Origin: Pseudomonadota bacterium
GTDB lineage: Bacteria; Pseudomonadota; Alphaproteobacteria; Sphingomonadales; Sphingomonadaceae
Reading direction: 5' to 3'
DNA: 34,217 nucleotides
NCBI GenBank assembly: GCA_016781555.1
Contig: JADDQD010000249.1
Span: forward strand, 23,105-57,321
The notes below the pieces were generated by a model. The model had not been told where the DNA came from. It did not search any database and saw only the letters and a program-made list of their open reading frames with translations. Positions within the stretch are counted from its first letter, which is position 1. Every line of letters begins with the position of its first letter. This document shows, piece after piece, positions 17,804 through 26,272 of the stretch. Made by a program: the position numbers and the translations under genes.

Positions 17804-18958
17804 ATGACCATCCGTGACAGGGCGTACATAGCGGGCGCGTTCGAACACCCGACGCGCCACGCCCCCGACAAGTCGACGCCGCAGCTTCATGCCGAGTGCG
17901 CGGCAGGGGCTCTCGCGGATTCGGGGCTGAGCCTTTCCGATGTCGACGGCTATTTCTGCGCCGGGGACGCGCCCGGGTTCGGCGGGATGTCGATGATCGA
18001 CTATCTCGGCCTCAACGTGCGGCACGTTGATTCCACCGAAACCGGCGGCTCGTCCTACATCCTCCATGTGTCGCACGCAGCGCAGGCGATCGCCGCCGGC
18101 AAATGTTCGGTCGCTCTGATCACGCTTGCGGGCCGTCCTCGCTCCGAGCCATTCGGACGCACGCCGGGCACGGCTCCTGAAGCTCCGTTCGAGAGTTGGT
18201 GCGGCGTGACAACGCACAACAGCTACGGCATGTGTGCGGCGCGCCACTCCCATGAATATGGTACGCGCCCTGAGCAGCTCGCCTGGATCAAGGTCGCGGC
18301 TTCGACGCACGCCCAGCACAACCCCCATGCAATGCTGCGCGACCTGGTGACGGTCGAGGATGTGCTCGCCTCGCCCATGATCTCGGACCCGCTGCGGCGG
18401 CTGGACTGCTGTGTGGTTTCGGATGGGGGAGGAGCGCTGCTGGTCGTCGCTCCCGAAGTCGCGAAGTCCCTGGATCGGCCGTTGGTGTCTGTTCGCGGGG
18501 CGGGCGAGGCTGTGAAGGGGCCGATGGGCGGCCGTAATCTCGACCTCACCACATCGGCTGCGGCTCGCTCCGGACCCGCCGCCTTTGAGGAAGCTGGCGT
18601 GTCGCCGTCTGACATCAAATATGCCTCCATCTACGACAGTTTCACGATCACCGTGCTCATCCAGCTCGAAGACCTCGGATTTTGCGCAAAAGGCGAGGGC
18701 GGGCGCTTCGTTGCTGACGGAAACCTGATCTCCGGCGCCGGACGGCTTCCGTTCAACACGGACGGCGGCGGCCTCTGCAACAATCATCCCACCAATCGCG
18801 GCGGCATCACCAAGGTTATCGAGGCGGTCCGGCAGCTTCGAGGGGAGGCTCACCCCGCGGTGCAGGTTGCGAACTGCGACCTCGCCCTTGCCACCGGCAT
18901 TGGCGGGTCGCTCGGAACCCGACACGGCGCCGCCACTTTGATCCTGGAAAGACAGTGA
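17804..18958 (+). CDS. thiolase-like / lipid-transfer protein (SCP2-thiolase, Ltp2-like aldolase candidate)
   Basis: MTIRDRAYIAGAFEHPTRHAPDKSTPQLHAECAAGALADSGLSLSDVDGYFCAGDAPG...; thiolase fold ends GGLCNNHPTNRGGITKVIEAVRQL and ATGIGGSLGTRHGAATLIL. The nucleophile region reads DSTETGGSSYILH with no Cys. Confidence 0.88.
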   Translation: MTIRDRAYIAGAFEHPTRHAPDKSTPQLHAECAAGALADSGLSLSDVDGYFCAGDAPGFGGMSMIDYLGLNVRHVDSTETGGSSYILHVSHAAQAIAAGKCSVALITLAGRPRSEPFGRTPGTAPEAPFESWCGVTTHNSYGMCAARHSHEYGTRPEQLAWIKVAASTHAQHNPHAMLRDLVTVEDVLASPMISDPLRRLDCCVVSDGGGALLVVAPEVAKSLDRPLVSVRGAGEAVKGPMGGRNLDLTTSAAARSGPAAFEEAGVSPSDIKYASIYDSFTITVLIQLEDLGFCAKGEGGRFVADGNLISGAGRLPFNTDGGGLCNNHPTNRGGITKVIEAVRQLRGEAHPAVQVANCDLALATGIGGSLGTRHGAATLILERQ

Positions 18959-19362
18959 TGACTGACAGCAGTTCCCGAAAGCCGCCCTCGCCGGCACCCA
19001 CGCCCGAGAACGAGCCTTTCTGGGCAGCGGCAGCGGAAGGAACTTTGCTCATCAAGCGCTGCCGTTCCTGCGGCAACGCGCATTATTATCCGCGGGCGAT
19101 CTGCCCCTACTGCTTTTCCACCGACACGGCTTGGCAAGCATCGAAGGGCGAGGGCGAGATCTACAGCGTGTCGGTGATGCGTCGGGGAGCGAATGCGCCG
19201 TATGCGCTCGCTTATGTGACATTGGACGAGGGGCCCAGCATGCTCACCAACATCACCGGCTGCGATTTCGATGCCTTGCGTATCGGTCAGCGAGTCGCGG
19301 TCCGCTTCCTATCCACGGATGCGGGGCCTCCCCTACCCATGTTTGCGCCGATTGGAGATTGA
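18958..19362 (+). CDS. Zn-ribbon / OB-fold DUF35 protein
   Basis: LLIKRCRSCGNAHYYPRAICPYCFSTDTAWQASKGEGEIYSVSVMRRG...YALAYVTLDEGPSMLTNITGCD: rubredoxin-like CxxC...CPYC plus OB fold. Start overlaps the upstream stop (TGATG). Confidence 0.92.
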   Translation: MTDSSSRKPPSPAPTPENEPFWAAAAEGTLLIKRCRSCGNAHYYPRAICPYCFSTDTAWQASKGEGEIYSVSVMRRGANAPYALAYVTLDEGPSMLTNITGCDFDALRIGQRVAVRFLSTDAGPPLPMFAPIGD

Positions 19363-19363
19363 T

Positions 19364-20572
19364 ATGGCAACCGCCCTGGACACCCCAACCGAAAAGCCGC
19401 TCGACGCCTTCCGTGAAGAGGCGCGCGCCTGGCTCGAAACGAATTTCCCGAAGTCCCTCGAGGGGAAGGAGAACGCTTTCCTGAGCATCGACGCGCCAGC
19501 TCAGACGTCGCCGGACTATCTGGCGTGGAAGCAGGCGATGGCCGACAAAGGCTGGGGCGTGCCGACCTGGCCGAAGCAATATGGCGGCGGCAGTCTCAGC
19601 CGCGCCGAAGCCAGAATGCTCGCCGAAGAAATGGCGCGGATCGGCGCCTGGAACCCGATCGGCGGCATGGGCGTGATGATGTTCGGCCCGACGCTTCTTG
19701 AATATGGCAGCGAGGAGCAGAAGCAGCGGCACATTCCGCCCATCGCACGCGGCGAAATTCGATGGTGCCAGGGCTATTCCGAACCGGGCGCGGGATCGGA
19801 CCTCGCCGCGCTGCAAACGCGCGCAGAGGACAAAGGCGATCACTTCCTTGTCAACGGCCAGAAGACCTGGACCAGCGGCGGTCAATGGGCCGACTGGTGC
19901 TTTGCGCTGGTGCGTACCGACTCCACCCGCAAGCACGAGGGCATTAGCTTTCTCCTCATCGACATGAAGTCGCCCGGGGTGGATGTGCGGCCGATCCGGC
20001 TGATCTCCGGCAGTTCCCCTTTCTGCGAGACCTTCTTCACCGATGTCGAAGTGCCGAAGGAGAATCTCGTCGGCCCGCTGGGCGGCGGCTGGACGATCGG
20101 CAAGCGGCTGCTCCAGCACGAGCGGACCAACCTCTCCGGCGGGGGCCGTCTTGCTGCGGCGATGGGACGCTCGCTGGTGGACATCGCCAAGCATTATGTC
20201 GGTACGGACAACGAGGGCCGGATCGCCGATGCTGACCTGAGGCAGCGGATCATCCGCTATGAGATGGAGATGCGCGCCTTCACCATGACCGCGCGCCGCG
20301 TCATGGAGGAGGCCAAAGGCGGAGGTGTCTCGACCGCGAGTTCGATCCTCAAGAATGTCGGCGCGAAACTGACCCAGGAGCGGGCCGAACTCACGATCGA
20401 AATCATGGGAATGAGCGGCCTTGGGTGGGAAGGCGAAATGTTCAGCGAAAGCGAACTCAGCGCCACGCGCAGCTGGCTGTGGGGCAAGGCAGTGACGATT
20501 TACGGCGGTTCGACCGAGATCCAGAACAACGTCATCGCCAAGCGCATCCTTGGCATGCTCGATCACCAATAA
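19364..20572 (+). CDS. acyl-CoA dehydrogenase (candidate alpha subunit of a heteromeric ACAD)
   Basis: WCQGYSEPGAGSDLAALQTRAEDKGDHFLVNGQKTWTSGGQWADWCFALVRTD; C-terminal AVTIYGGSTEIQNNVIAKRILGM. Confidence 0.93.
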   Translation: MATALDTPTEKPLDAFREEARAWLETNFPKSLEGKENAFLSIDAPAQTSPDYLAWKQAMADKGWGVPTWPKQYGGGSLSRAEARMLAEEMARIGAWNPIGGMGVMMFGPTLLEYGSEEQKQRHIPPIARGEIRWCQGYSEPGAGSDLAALQTRAEDKGDHFLVNGQKTWTSGGQWADWCFALVRTDSTRKHEGISFLLIDMKSPGVDVRPIRLISGSSPFCETFFTDVEVPKENLVGPLGGGWTIGKRLLQHERTNLSGGGRLAAAMGRSLVDIAKHYVGTDNEGRIADADLRQRIIRYEMEMRAFTMTARRVMEEAKGGGVSTASSILKNVGAKLTQERAELTIEIMGMSGLGWEGEMFSESELSATRSWLWGKAVTIYGGSTEIQNNVIAKRILGMLDHQ

Positions 20573-20599
20573 CTCCACTCGAAGAAGGAACGGCCCATA

Positions 20600-21715
20600 A
20601 TGGCGGCGCTCAACGACGAACAGATCATGCTTCGCGACATGGCCCGCGAGTGGGTGCAGAATGAAGCCCCGGTGAGCGCATTCCGGAAGGTGCGGGATTC
20701 CGGCACCAAGCTTGGTTATGACCCCGAGGCCTACGCTGCCATGGCCGCGATGGGCTGGGTCGGGATCGTCATTCCCGAAGCTTATGGCGGCTCCGATTTC
20801 GGCTATCTGAGCTTGGGTCTCGTCCTCGAGGAAACCGGCCGCACGCTGGTTGCAAGCCCTCTCGCCTCGAGCGGGCTGGCTGCTGCCAGCGCGCTCGTGC
20901 TTGGCGGAACCGAAAGCCAGAAGCAGGCGTGGCTGTCAGGGATTGCCTCTGGCGAGGTGGTGGCCGGCTTGGCCGTCGACGAGGGGCCGCGCCACGAGCC
21001 GACCAAGATCGAGACACGCGCCGAGCGGAGCCAGGACGGCTGGCGGATCAGCGGAACCAAGTCCTTCGTTGCCGAGGGCGATGGCGCGAGCTTGTTCATT
21101 GTCGCTGCCCGGACGGACGCGGGCGTGGGTCTCTTCCTGGTTCCCGGCGAGGTTGAAGGCCTGACTCGCGCTACGCGCAGGATGGCCGACTCACGAAGCC
21201 ATGCCGACATACGCTTGGCGGGGGTCCAGCTGGGCGAAGAAGCACTTCTCGGGAGCGAGGATGGGGCGGCGCTCCTCGATCAGGTTTTGGACCGAGCGCG
21301 GGTCGGTACCGCGGCCGAGATGCTGGGCATGGCAGAACAGGCGTTCCAGACGACGCTCGACTTTCTGAAGAGCCGCGTCCAGTTCGGACAAACGCTCGCC
21401 ACCTTCCAGGCGCTGCAGCACCGGATGGCGAAGCTTTATACCGACATGGAGCTGATGCGCTCAGTCGTTGAAGCGGCGCTCGAGGCGGTAGATGCCGGGC
21501 GCTCGGACCTGCCGGTGCTTGCCTCGCTCGCGAAGGCCACCGCGAACGAGACGCTCCACCTGATGAGCCGGGAAATGATCCAGCTCCATGGCGGCATCGG
21601 CATGACCGACGAGCATGAGGCGGGCTTCTACATCAAGCGCGCGCGAGTTCTCGAAAACATGTGGGGGAATGCAAGCTTCCACCGCGAGCGCTTTGCGCGC
21701 CTCTCCGGCTTTTAG
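20600..21715 (+). CDS. acyl-CoA dehydrogenase (candidate beta subunit of a heteromeric ACAD)
   Basis: GWVGIVIPEAYGGSDFGYLSLGLVLEETGRTL; SRVQFGQTLATFQALQHRMAKLYTDME; IQLHGGIGMTDEHEAGFYIKRARVLENMWGNASFHRERFA. Confidence 0.92.
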   Translation: MAALNDEQIMLRDMAREWVQNEAPVSAFRKVRDSGTKLGYDPEAYAAMAAMGWVGIVIPEAYGGSDFGYLSLGLVLEETGRTLVASPLASSGLAAASALVLGGTESQKQAWLSGIASGEVVAGLAVDEGPRHEPTKIETRAERSQDGWRISGTKSFVAEGDGASLFIVAARTDAGVGLFLVPGEVEGLTRATRRMADSRSHADIRLAGVQLGEEALLGSEDGAALLDQVLDRARVGTAAEMLGMAEQAFQTTLDFLKSRVQFGQTLATFQALQHRMAKLYTDMELMRSVVEAALEAVDAGRSDLPVLASLAKATANETLHLMSREMIQLHGGIGMTDEHEAGFYIKRARVLENMWGNASFHRERFARLSGF

Positions 21716-21721
21716 AAGGTT

Positions 21722-23014
21722 GTGGCGGACAGCCCGGCCGATGAAGCAGCAGTGCGGGCAGGCCGCGAGGCTGAGTTCGAGACTTTCGTTGAAGAGCACC
21801 TGAAGCGAAACTATCGGGCAAGCTTCGTCCACGGCATGCTGGGCCTGACCGGCTTCCGCCTGATTTACGCCCCCACAATCATCCCGGCCTACCTCCACCT
21901 TCTCACCGGCTCCGCGGCGATGGTGGGAATGGGCCAGGCGCTGCTCCAGCTTGGGGCGGTCCTCTCGCCGATCGTCGGCGCGGCGCGGATCGAGCATCGC
22001 CAGCGCATTCTTCCGTACGCGATCAGGGTCGGCACGTTGATGCGCGTCCAGATCCTCGGGCTGGCGCTGGCCGGCTGGTTTCTCGTCGGGCTGCCTCTCC
22101 TGGTCGCGACCATGACCTTCTTCTTCCTGCTCGGCATTTTCACGGGCACGCAGCGCGTTGCCTTTCAGATGCTGGTGGCGAAGGTCATTCCGATCAAGCG
22201 GCGGGGGCGGCTTCAAGCATGGCGCAACCTTACTGGCGGCCTGATTGCCGCCGCCCTCGCCTACGTCGCCGGTCGGTACTTCATCGAGGGCGATGTGCTT
22301 GGCAACGGCTATGCCACCACCTTCTTCCTTGCCTTCGTCCTGACGAGCCTGGGCCTCCTCGTCCTGCAGTTGCTGCTTGTTGAGCCCGAACTGCCGGAGG
22401 TTCGCGCGCAAATGCCGCTCGCCGAGCGGATGCGGGAATTTCCGCAGCTTCTTGCCGACCGCGACTTTCGCTGGTTCATGGTCGCTCAAGCCCTGACGGT
22501 GGCGGGACGCGCCGCCAGTCCCTTCTACATCCTTTATGCAGGCCAGCACCTGAAGCTCGACGGGAGCACCATCGGTCTCCTCTCCTTCGCCTTTCTCGGC
22601 GCCGATACGGTTTCCAACCTGCTGTGGGGCTATCTGGGCGATCGCTTTGGCTTCAGGCTGAGCTTCCTCACCGCGATCCTCGTCTGGATCGTTGCTGTCG
22701 TGACGCTCCTCTTCGCTGACACCCAGACCGGCTTCCTGATCAGCTTCATTGGCCTGGGAGCGGCGGCATCGGGATATATGATGAGCGCCATGACGATGGT
22801 GCTCGAATTCGGCTCGCGCGAAGATATTCCGATGCGGCTGGCACTGTCCGCCACCGTGGAGGGAGCCATTGCGGCTTCCGGGCCATTGGCCGCGGGGGTT
22901 TTAGCTGTAACGCTCGGATACAGCGCGCTGATCGTCGTCACGCTTGCGTTCCTCGCTTGCGCGTTCGTTGTCCTCCTGTTTCGGGTACGTGAGCCAAGGA
23001 CCCGCGCCAGCTAG
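21722..23014 (+). CDS. MFS transporter
   Basis: About 12 hydrophobic helices (FVHGMLGLTGFRLIYAPTIIPAYLHLLTGSAAMVGMGQALLQLGAVLSPIVGAARIEHR...); GTG start 7 nt after the ACAD stop. Confidence 0.85.
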   Translation: MADSPADEAAVRAGREAEFETFVEEHLKRNYRASFVHGMLGLTGFRLIYAPTIIPAYLHLLTGSAAMVGMGQALLQLGAVLSPIVGAARIEHRQRILPYAIRVGTLMRVQILGLALAGWFLVGLPLLVATMTFFFLLGIFTGTQRVAFQMLVAKVIPIKRRGRLQAWRNLTGGLIAAALAYVAGRYFIEGDVLGNGYATTFFLAFVLTSLGLLVLQLLLVEPELPEVRAQMPLAERMREFPQLLADRDFRWFMVAQALTVAGRAASPFYILYAGQHLKLDGSTIGLLSFAFLGADTVSNLLWGYLGDRFGFRLSFLTAILVWIVAVVTLLFADTQTGFLISFIGLGAAASGYMMSAMTMVLEFGSREDIPMRLALSATVEGAIAASGPLAAGVLAVTLGYSALIVVTLAFLACAFVVLLFRVREPRTRAS

Positions 23015-23059
23015 GCCGCGCACGTAATCTCTGCAGCAAAAACCGTTGTCGATCAAAGA

Positions 23060-23082
23060 GCTTCGCGGCCCGGGCGCGAAGC
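23060..23082. terminator. stem-loop downstream of the MFS gene
   Basis: 8-bp perfect stem GCTTCGCG (23060-23067)/CGCGAAGC (23075-23082), loop GCCCGGG. No U-tract, so terminator function is uncertain. Confidence 0.4.
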
Positions 23083-23182
23083 CCACTCAGTTCTTGACCC
23101 TCAGCACGAACTCCGGTTTATTCGAATGCTTGGTATTGCAACGTGGACTTCAAAAGGAGCCGCCGCCGCCTGGGGAGGAATC

Positions 23183-26155
23183 ATGAAACAGAAGATTGGG
23201 TTCAAAACTCAAAGCGCGCTCGGCGTGCTCGCGGCTGGGTTGATGATGGGACTCGCTGCGCCGGCCGCTGCCCAGGTCGCGCAGTCTTCTGCGCCTGACG
23301 CGGAAAACAATCCCCAGACGGCCGAAGAGCCCACCCAGGTCCCGGAGATCGTCGTCACCGGCACGCTCATTCGAGGAACCTCCGAACTCGCAGCGCTGCC
23401 GGTCGACGTGGTAAGCGCGGAAGAGATCGCCAACCAGGGCTCGCCGAGCATTCTCGAGCTCATGAAGCGCCTTCCGGTGGCGAGCGGCGTCCTTGGTGAG
23501 CAGAATCAGTTCGATGCCCGTGCCCAAGGCTCCGAAGGCGTGGTGTCCGTAAACCTGCGCGGCCTTGGGCCTGGCCGCACGCTGGTGCTGCTCAACGGCC
23601 GCCGCCTCGCCCTGGCGCCGATCGGCATTCCGTCGGTCGACGTCAGCTTGCTCCCCATCGCCGCGCTCGGCCGCCTCGAAGTGCTTAGGGACGGCGGAGC
23701 GGCGACTTACGGGTCGGACGCGCTCGCCGGCGTGGTCAACTTCATCACCAACAGCCGCTTGCAGGGTTTCGTCGTCGGCGGCGATTACAAATATTACGAA
23801 GGGTCCGACGGAGAATATAGCGCGTCGCTTACCTTCGGTCACAACAACCGGAACGGCTTCCGCTTTCTGGGCTCGGTTGCGTATCAGCACCGCTCACCTC
23901 TGCCGGTGCTGGAGCGTGAATTCACCCAGCAGCCCTTCTCCGTCAATCCCGCCGGCGGCTTCACCCTCGGCGGCAATCCGAGCGTATTCCTCCCATTCCG
24001 CATCGGAGCTCCGGGCACAGGCGTGACCGCCGGCTTGCAGCTCGACCGTGGCTGCCAACCACTCGGGGGCACAGTCACGGTCGTCTCCGGGGCGCAGCGG
24101 TGCGCGAACCAATTTACGCCCTTCGACCTACTGGTGGAGGACGAAGATCGGATACAGGCTTATCTCGAAACCGGCATCGAAATCGCCGAGGGAATGGAAC
24201 TGACGCTGACCGGCCTTATGGGCCACAGCCACGTCCGCTCCAACACATCGCCGACATTCCTCCTGCTGAACACGCCGTCGCGGCTTGCCAATCCAATTGG
24301 CGCCCAGTTCTTCGTCCCTGCCAACAACCCGGGCCTCGCCGCCTATCGTGCGGCAAACCCGGATCAGTTTCCCGGCGGCGCAACCAATGCTTTGCTTGCC
24401 GCCGGCACCTTCCGCACCGCCCTGCTCGGCGGGAACCCCTTGTTCTCCAACGTGAATGGAATCCCCGGTGCCGGGCCCGTCCAACGCTGGTCGGAGTCGG
24501 CGCGCTTTTCGGCGGTGCTCGGCGGGGAATTCACTGACGCGCTCAACTATGAGCTCGGCGTCACCTATCACGAATATACCCGCCGAAGCACGCAGCTCGA
24601 TACAATCGTGGATCGGCTGCAGCTCGCGCTTCGTGGGCTCGGCGGAGAGAATTGCAACCGCGCAGCCAACACGCCCGGCCGGAATGGCTGCCTCTTCTAC
24701 AATCCGTTCTCGAATGCCATTCAGCGCAATCCGCTCACGGGTCAGGTCAACCCGGGCTTCAATGCAGCGGTGGCGAATTCAAACGAGGTCTTCGAATATT
24801 TCCTGAAGCCGAGCTTCTCGCGCCTGACCAACGAAATTCTCGTCGCTGACGCCCTAGTGAGCGGCCAGACCGGCATCACCCTGGGCGGCGGAGCCGTCGG
24901 CTTTGCCGTCGGCGCGCAATATCGCAAGGAGAAGGCGAGAGGCAGGTACGGCTTTTTCAACAACCGAGACATCAATCCTTGCCCATCTTCGTTGGATTTC
25001 GGCGTGAACACCTGTACGCAGCCGACCGGATTGTTCGGCTTCCTCGGCGCCAGCTCCGACTATGACACAAGCGGCGACGTCAAGGCGACCTTTGCCGAGT
25101 TGCAGATCCCGGTCCTCGACACCATCAACGTCCAGCTCGCTGCGCGCTATGAGGATTTCGGCGGGCGGGTCGGATCGACGTTCGACACGCAGGCGCGCGC
25201 GCGCTGGCAGGTAACGCCATGGCTGGCGCTTCGCGGCGGCATCGGCACCACCTTCCGAGCGCCGCCGATCACGATCATCCAGCCGAACGATTTCGTCACA
25301 TCGCTCCAGTTCGTCGGCGGTTCGTTCCGCGCCGTGGTGGTGCAGGACAACCCCAATCTGACGCCGGAGAAGGCGCTCAACTACAGCGCCGGCGTGGTGC
25401 TCGAGGCTGGGGGCTTCCGCGGCACGGTCGATTACTACCGCTACGAACTCGAGGACCAACTGGTCGCTGAACCGGTGTCTGGCCTGCGCCGCGCGGTGTT
25501 CGGTGGAACCGATGCGCCCTCTGCTCTAGCGAACTGCTCCAGCCCATTCATCGGCAGGTTCACGCTCAACCAGCCTTGTGTGCAGGGCACCACCAACCTC
25601 GGCAATGTCACTCGCATCACGACGAGCTTTATCAACGGTCCGGAGCTGCAGAATTCGGGCGTGGACGTCCTCGCTGACTACTCGTTCGAAGTGGGGTCGG
25701 CGCGGATGATGGTCGGCGGCACCGGCACCTATATCTTGGATTATAAGAACGGCGACCTTTTGACGGACGGCATTCTGCTGCAGCCCGGCTTCAACGCGGT
25801 CGGAAAGCTGAACTTCCAGACGACCGCTTACCCGCTGCCGCGGATCAGGGGCCAGGCCTATGTCCAGGGCGAAATGGGGCCCCACCACCTGCGCGCGACC
25901 GTGAACTACGTTCACCGCTACAAGGACCAGCGTTTCGAATCCACGCCTGATGTGCCTGGGTTTCGGATTAGCTCCTTCACGACCGTGGATCTGGTGTACC
26001 GTCTCAATCTGTTCGAAACGACTGACATCACGCTCGCCGCCTTCAACATCTTCGACGAGGAACCGCCGTTCGCGCGGCTCGACTTCAACTACGACCCATT
26101 CACGGCGAGCCCGGTGGGCCGTCAGCTGAAGGTCGGCATCTCAACGCGCTTCTGA
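23183..26155 (+). CDS. TonB-dependent outer-membrane receptor
   Basis: Signal peptide MKQKIGFKTQSALGVLAAGLMMGLAAPAAAQ; TonB-box/plug region PEIVVTGTLIRG...SVNLRGLGPGRTLVLLNGRRLA...RDGGAATYGSDALAGVVNFIT; C-terminal ...GRQLKVGISTRF ending in Phe. Confidence 0.95.
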   Translation: MKQKIGFKTQSALGVLAAGLMMGLAAPAAAQVAQSSAPDAENNPQTAEEPTQVPEIVVTGTLIRGTSELAALPVDVVSAEEIANQGSPSILELMKRLPVASGVLGEQNQFDARAQGSEGVVSVNLRGLGPGRTLVLLNGRRLALAPIGIPSVDVSLLPIAALGRLEVLRDGGAATYGSDALAGVVNFITNSRLQGFVVGGDYKYYEGSDGEYSASLTFGHNNRNGFRFLGSVAYQHRSPLPVLEREFTQQPFSVNPAGGFTLGGNPSVFLPFRIGAPGTGVTAGLQLDRGCQPLGGTVTVVSGAQRCANQFTPFDLLVEDEDRIQAYLETGIEIAEGMELTLTGLMGHSHVRSNTSPTFLLLNTPSRLANPIGAQFFVPANNPGLAAYRAANPDQFPGGATNALLAAGTFRTALLGGNPLFSNVNGIPGAGPVQRWSESARFSAVLGGEFTDALNYELGVTYHEYTRRSTQLDTIVDRLQLALRGLGGENCNRAANTPGRNGCLFYNPFSNAIQRNPLTGQVNPGFNAAVANSNEVFEYFLKPSFSRLTNEILVADALVSGQTGITLGGGAVGFAVGAQYRKEKARGRYGFFNNRDINPCPSSLDFGVNTCTQPTGLFGFLGASSDYDTSGDVKATFAELQIPVLDTINVQLAARYEDFGGRVGSTFDTQARARWQVTPWLALRGGIGTTFRAPPITIIQPNDFVTSLQFVGGSFRAVVVQDNPNLTPEKALNYSAGVVLEAGGFRGTVDYYRYELEDQLVAEPVSGLRRAVFGGTDAPSALANCSSPFIGRFTLNQPCVQGTTNLGNVTRITTSFINGPELQNSGVDVLADYSFEVGSARMMVGGTGTYILDYKNGDLLTDGILLQPGFNAVGKLNFQTTAYPLPRIRGQAYVQGEMGPHHLRATVNYVHRYKDQRFESTPDVPGFRISSFTTVDLVYRLNLFETTDITLAAFNIFDEEPPFARLDFNYDPFTASPVGRQLKVGISTRF

Positions 26156-26204
26156 TCGCGACCATGTGGAGGGCGCGCGCGAAAGCGCGGCCCTTTCGCC
26201 TTAC

Positions 26205-26261
26205 GGCCTGATCGGTTGAGGTGAAGCGCTACGCGCTTCAGCCGAAGGCGTGAATCAGGCC
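26205..26261. terminator. nested stem-loops between convergent genes (possible bidirectional terminator)
   Basis: Outer GGCCTGAT (26205-26212)/ATCAGGCC (26254-26261); inner TGAAGCGC (26222-26229)/GCGCTTCA (26233-26240), loop TAC. Confidence 0.55.
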
Positions 26262-26272
26262 CTTTCACATGG

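Noticed and set aside
16575-17807. Plus-strand 410-aa ORF in another frame of the GPH transporter
   Set aside because: Arg/His-rich out-of-frame translation with no domain; the transporter frame has the membrane helices.
19253-20578. Minus-strand ORF (441 aa) antisense to an acyl-CoA dehydrogenase
   Set aside because: Mirror-frame artefact of codon bias; the plus-strand ACAD is clear.
21461-22549. Minus-strand 362-aa ORF
   Set aside because: Antisense to an ACAD end and an MFS gene; composition is a codon-bias artefact.
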